From the NCBI GenBank assembly GCA_932294295.1, contig OW028574.1, forward strand, positions 26,544,145 to 26,608,144: a stretch of 64,000 nt of DNA, read 5' to 3'. The stretch's first letter is position 1. Every line of letters begins with the position of its first letter. Below, piece by piece: positions 63,104-64,000 of the stretch. Source of the stretch: Alitta virens. Its lineage: Eukaryota; Annelida; Polychaeta; Phyllodocida; Nereididae. The notes beneath the pieces are model-generated. The model saw nothing but the letters and a program-made list of their open reading frames with translations. It was not told the DNA's origin and ran no database searches. Position numbers and translations under genes: made by a program.

Positions 63104-64000
63104 TTAATGTTGTTAACTGTTAACGTTGTGAACTGCTAATGTTGCCAGCTTATTGTTGTTGACAGCTTAATGTTGTTGATAGCTTAATGTTGACAGCTTA
63201 ATGTTGTTGACAGCTTAATTTTGTTGACAGCTTAATGTTGACAGCTTAATGTTGACAGCTTAATGTTGACAGCTTAATGTTGACAGCTTAATGTTGACAG
63301 CTTAATGTTGTCAGCTTAATGTTGACAGCTTAATGTTGACAGCTTAATGTTGACAGCTTAATGTTGACAGCTAAATGTTGACAGCTAAATGTTGACAGCT
63401 AAATGTTGACAGCTTAATGTTAACAGCTTAATGTTAACAGCTTAATGTTGACAGCTTTATGTTGACAGCTTAATGTTGACAGCTTAATGTTGACAGCTTA
63501 ATGTTGACAGCCTAAAGTTGACAGCCTAATGTTGACAGCTTAATGTTGTTGACGGTTAATTTTGACAGCTTAATGTTGTTGACAGCTTAATGTTGTTGCC
63601 AGCTTAATGTTGTTGACAGCTTAATGTTGACAGCCTAATATTGTTGACAGTTACTTTTGACAGCTTAATGTTGTTGACAGCTTAATGTTGTTGACAGCTT
63701 AATGTTGACAGCTTAATGTTGACACCTTAATGTTGACAGCTTAATGTTGACAGCTTGATGTTGACAGCCTAAAGTTGACAGCCTAATGTTGACAGCTTAA
63801 TGTTGTTGACGGATAATTTTGACAGCTTAATGTTGTTGACAGCTTAATGTTGTTGCCAGCTTAATGTTGTTGACAGCTTAATGTTGACAGCCTAATATTG
63901 TTGACAGTTAATTTTGACAGCTTAATGTTGTTGATAGCTTAATGTTGTTGACAGCTTAATGTTGTTGACAGCTTAATGTTGTTGACAGCTTAATGTTGAC
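63104..64000. repeat. C cassette, second of a 939-bp pair, cut by window end
   Basis: Run 63104-63135 with TTAACGTTGTGAACTG; three adjacent TAAATG units (others have one or two) and two adjacent GTTAACAGC units (63419 and 63433); C signatures 63634 and 63891. The unit near 63810 reads GACGGATAATTTT. The window ends inside a 14-mer. Confidence 0.91.

Larger units (their letters stand above)
1..64000. repeat. Three-monomer satellite array spanning the window
   Basis: Every base I examined falls inside one of three related monomers of 14, 16 or 17 bp or a point variant of one. All are head to tail in one orientation; no reverse-complement copy was seen. The first base lies inside a 16-mer and the last inside a 14-mer, so neither edge is an array end. 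GC is about 36% in 14-mers, 35% in 17-mers and 25% in 16-mers. The given strand is T- and G-rich throughout. TAA occurs in every monomer on both strands. Since 14, 16 and 17 are not multiples of 3, stops rotate through all frames and no long reading frame exists. This is most likely eukaryotic heterochromatic satellite DNA; species and chromosomal location cannot be read from it. Confidence 0.97.

Noticed and set aside
1..64000. Protein-coding repeats or long reading frames
   Set aside because: TAA lies in every monomer on both strands, and lengths of 14, 16 and 17 bp shift the frame each unit. In a pure 14-mer run every frame meets a stop within 42 bp, and within 48 bp in a 16-mer run. No protein can be supported.
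1..64000. CRISPR array
   Set aside because: There are no unique spacers between repeats; monomers abut directly and are far shorter than CRISPR repeats.
1..64000. Plasmid or phage iteron origin
   Set aside because: Iterons are similar in unit length, but occur as a handful of copies beside a rep gene. Here thousands of copies fill 64 kb with no gene.
1..64000. Centromeric array with CENP-B boxes
   Set aside because: The box needs TTCG and CGGG. CpG is rare here and neither motif was seen. Centromere function is possible without it but not supported by sequence.
1..64000. Transposable element insertions at the many TTAA sites
   Set aside because: TTAA (piggyBac-type target) occurs in nearly every monomer, but I saw no non-satellite sequence, terminal inverted repeats or poly-A tract.
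1..64000. Assembly artefact creating the larger duplications
   Set aside because: It cannot be excluded from sequence alone, but block copies differ by private variants and by whole-unit indels, which simple assembler duplication would not create. It is kept as a caveat rather than a claim.
1..64000. Species assignment
   Set aside because: No unique gene, rRNA or known element is present, and I do not recognise the monomers. Only a general eukaryotic heterochromatin inference is justified.

Overview
The whole 64-kb window is one uninterrupted tandem-repeat (satellite) array. I found no gene, RNA gene, transposon or stretch of unique sequence. Three related monomers are all in the same orientation: a 14-mer (TTAATGTTGACAGC), a 17-mer (TTAATGTTGTTGACAGC, the 14-mer plus one extra GTT) and a 16-mer (TTAATGTTGTTAACTG). 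They abut with no spacer. Both window edges fall inside a monomer, so the array continues on both sides. Monomer lengths not divisible by three, with stop codons inside each monomer on both strands, exclude long reading frames. An array this long, AT-rich (about one third GC) and nearly CpG-free points to eukaryotic heterochromatin. Nothing in the sequence identifies the species or the chromosomal location.

The array has at least three levels. (1) Monomers: about 4,300 in total. By hand count, about 925 are 16-mers, lying in 95 uninterrupted runs of whole units (2 to 24) plus one lone unit. The 14- and 17-mers are mixed between the runs. (2) Cassettes: each begins with a 16-mer run and continues with a characteristic 14/17-mer tail. 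I name them X (run plus a fixed 127-bp tail containing a TCAATG unit), A (GACATCC then GACGG signature, 20 copies), B (GACAGCCTAATG then GACGG signature, 39 copies), P (2-3-unit run, then TTATTG), G (GGTGACAGC units) and C (paired CCTAATATTG signatures). Commonest order: X-A-B, about 1.75-2.0 kb. (3) Multi-kb blocks of cassettes recur at set distances: 2,353 bp (1-4.4 kb), about 1,771 bp (4.7-8.3 kb), 1,426 bp (13.7-16.6 kb), 1,476 bp (31.9-34.8 kb), 7,514 bp (29-32 against 37-39 kb), about 13.75 kb (20.3-22.6 against 34.0-36.4 kb), about 18.5 kb (24-27 against 42-45.5 kb) and about 11.5 kb (43-49 against 55-60 kb).

Layout: 0-4.4 kb X-A-B-P blocks in tandem; 4.4-8.3 kb P/G/B blocks; 8.3-10 kb C-containing; 10-21.9 kb B and X-A-B; 21.9-25 kb P, G and C; 25-42 kb mostly X-A-B with chimeric cassettes; 42-44.9 kb C-containing; 45-50.8 kb X-A-B; 50.8-56.5 kb P, G and C; 56.5-60.5 kb X-A-B; 60.5-64 kb P, G and C. 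This mosaic, with hybrid 16-mer runs, in-register junctions and a patch-like insert, looks like the product of repeated unequal exchange or conversion. The variants record which copies share recent ancestry. I see no evidence for an encoded biological system. The interest lies in the hierarchical repeat architecture.
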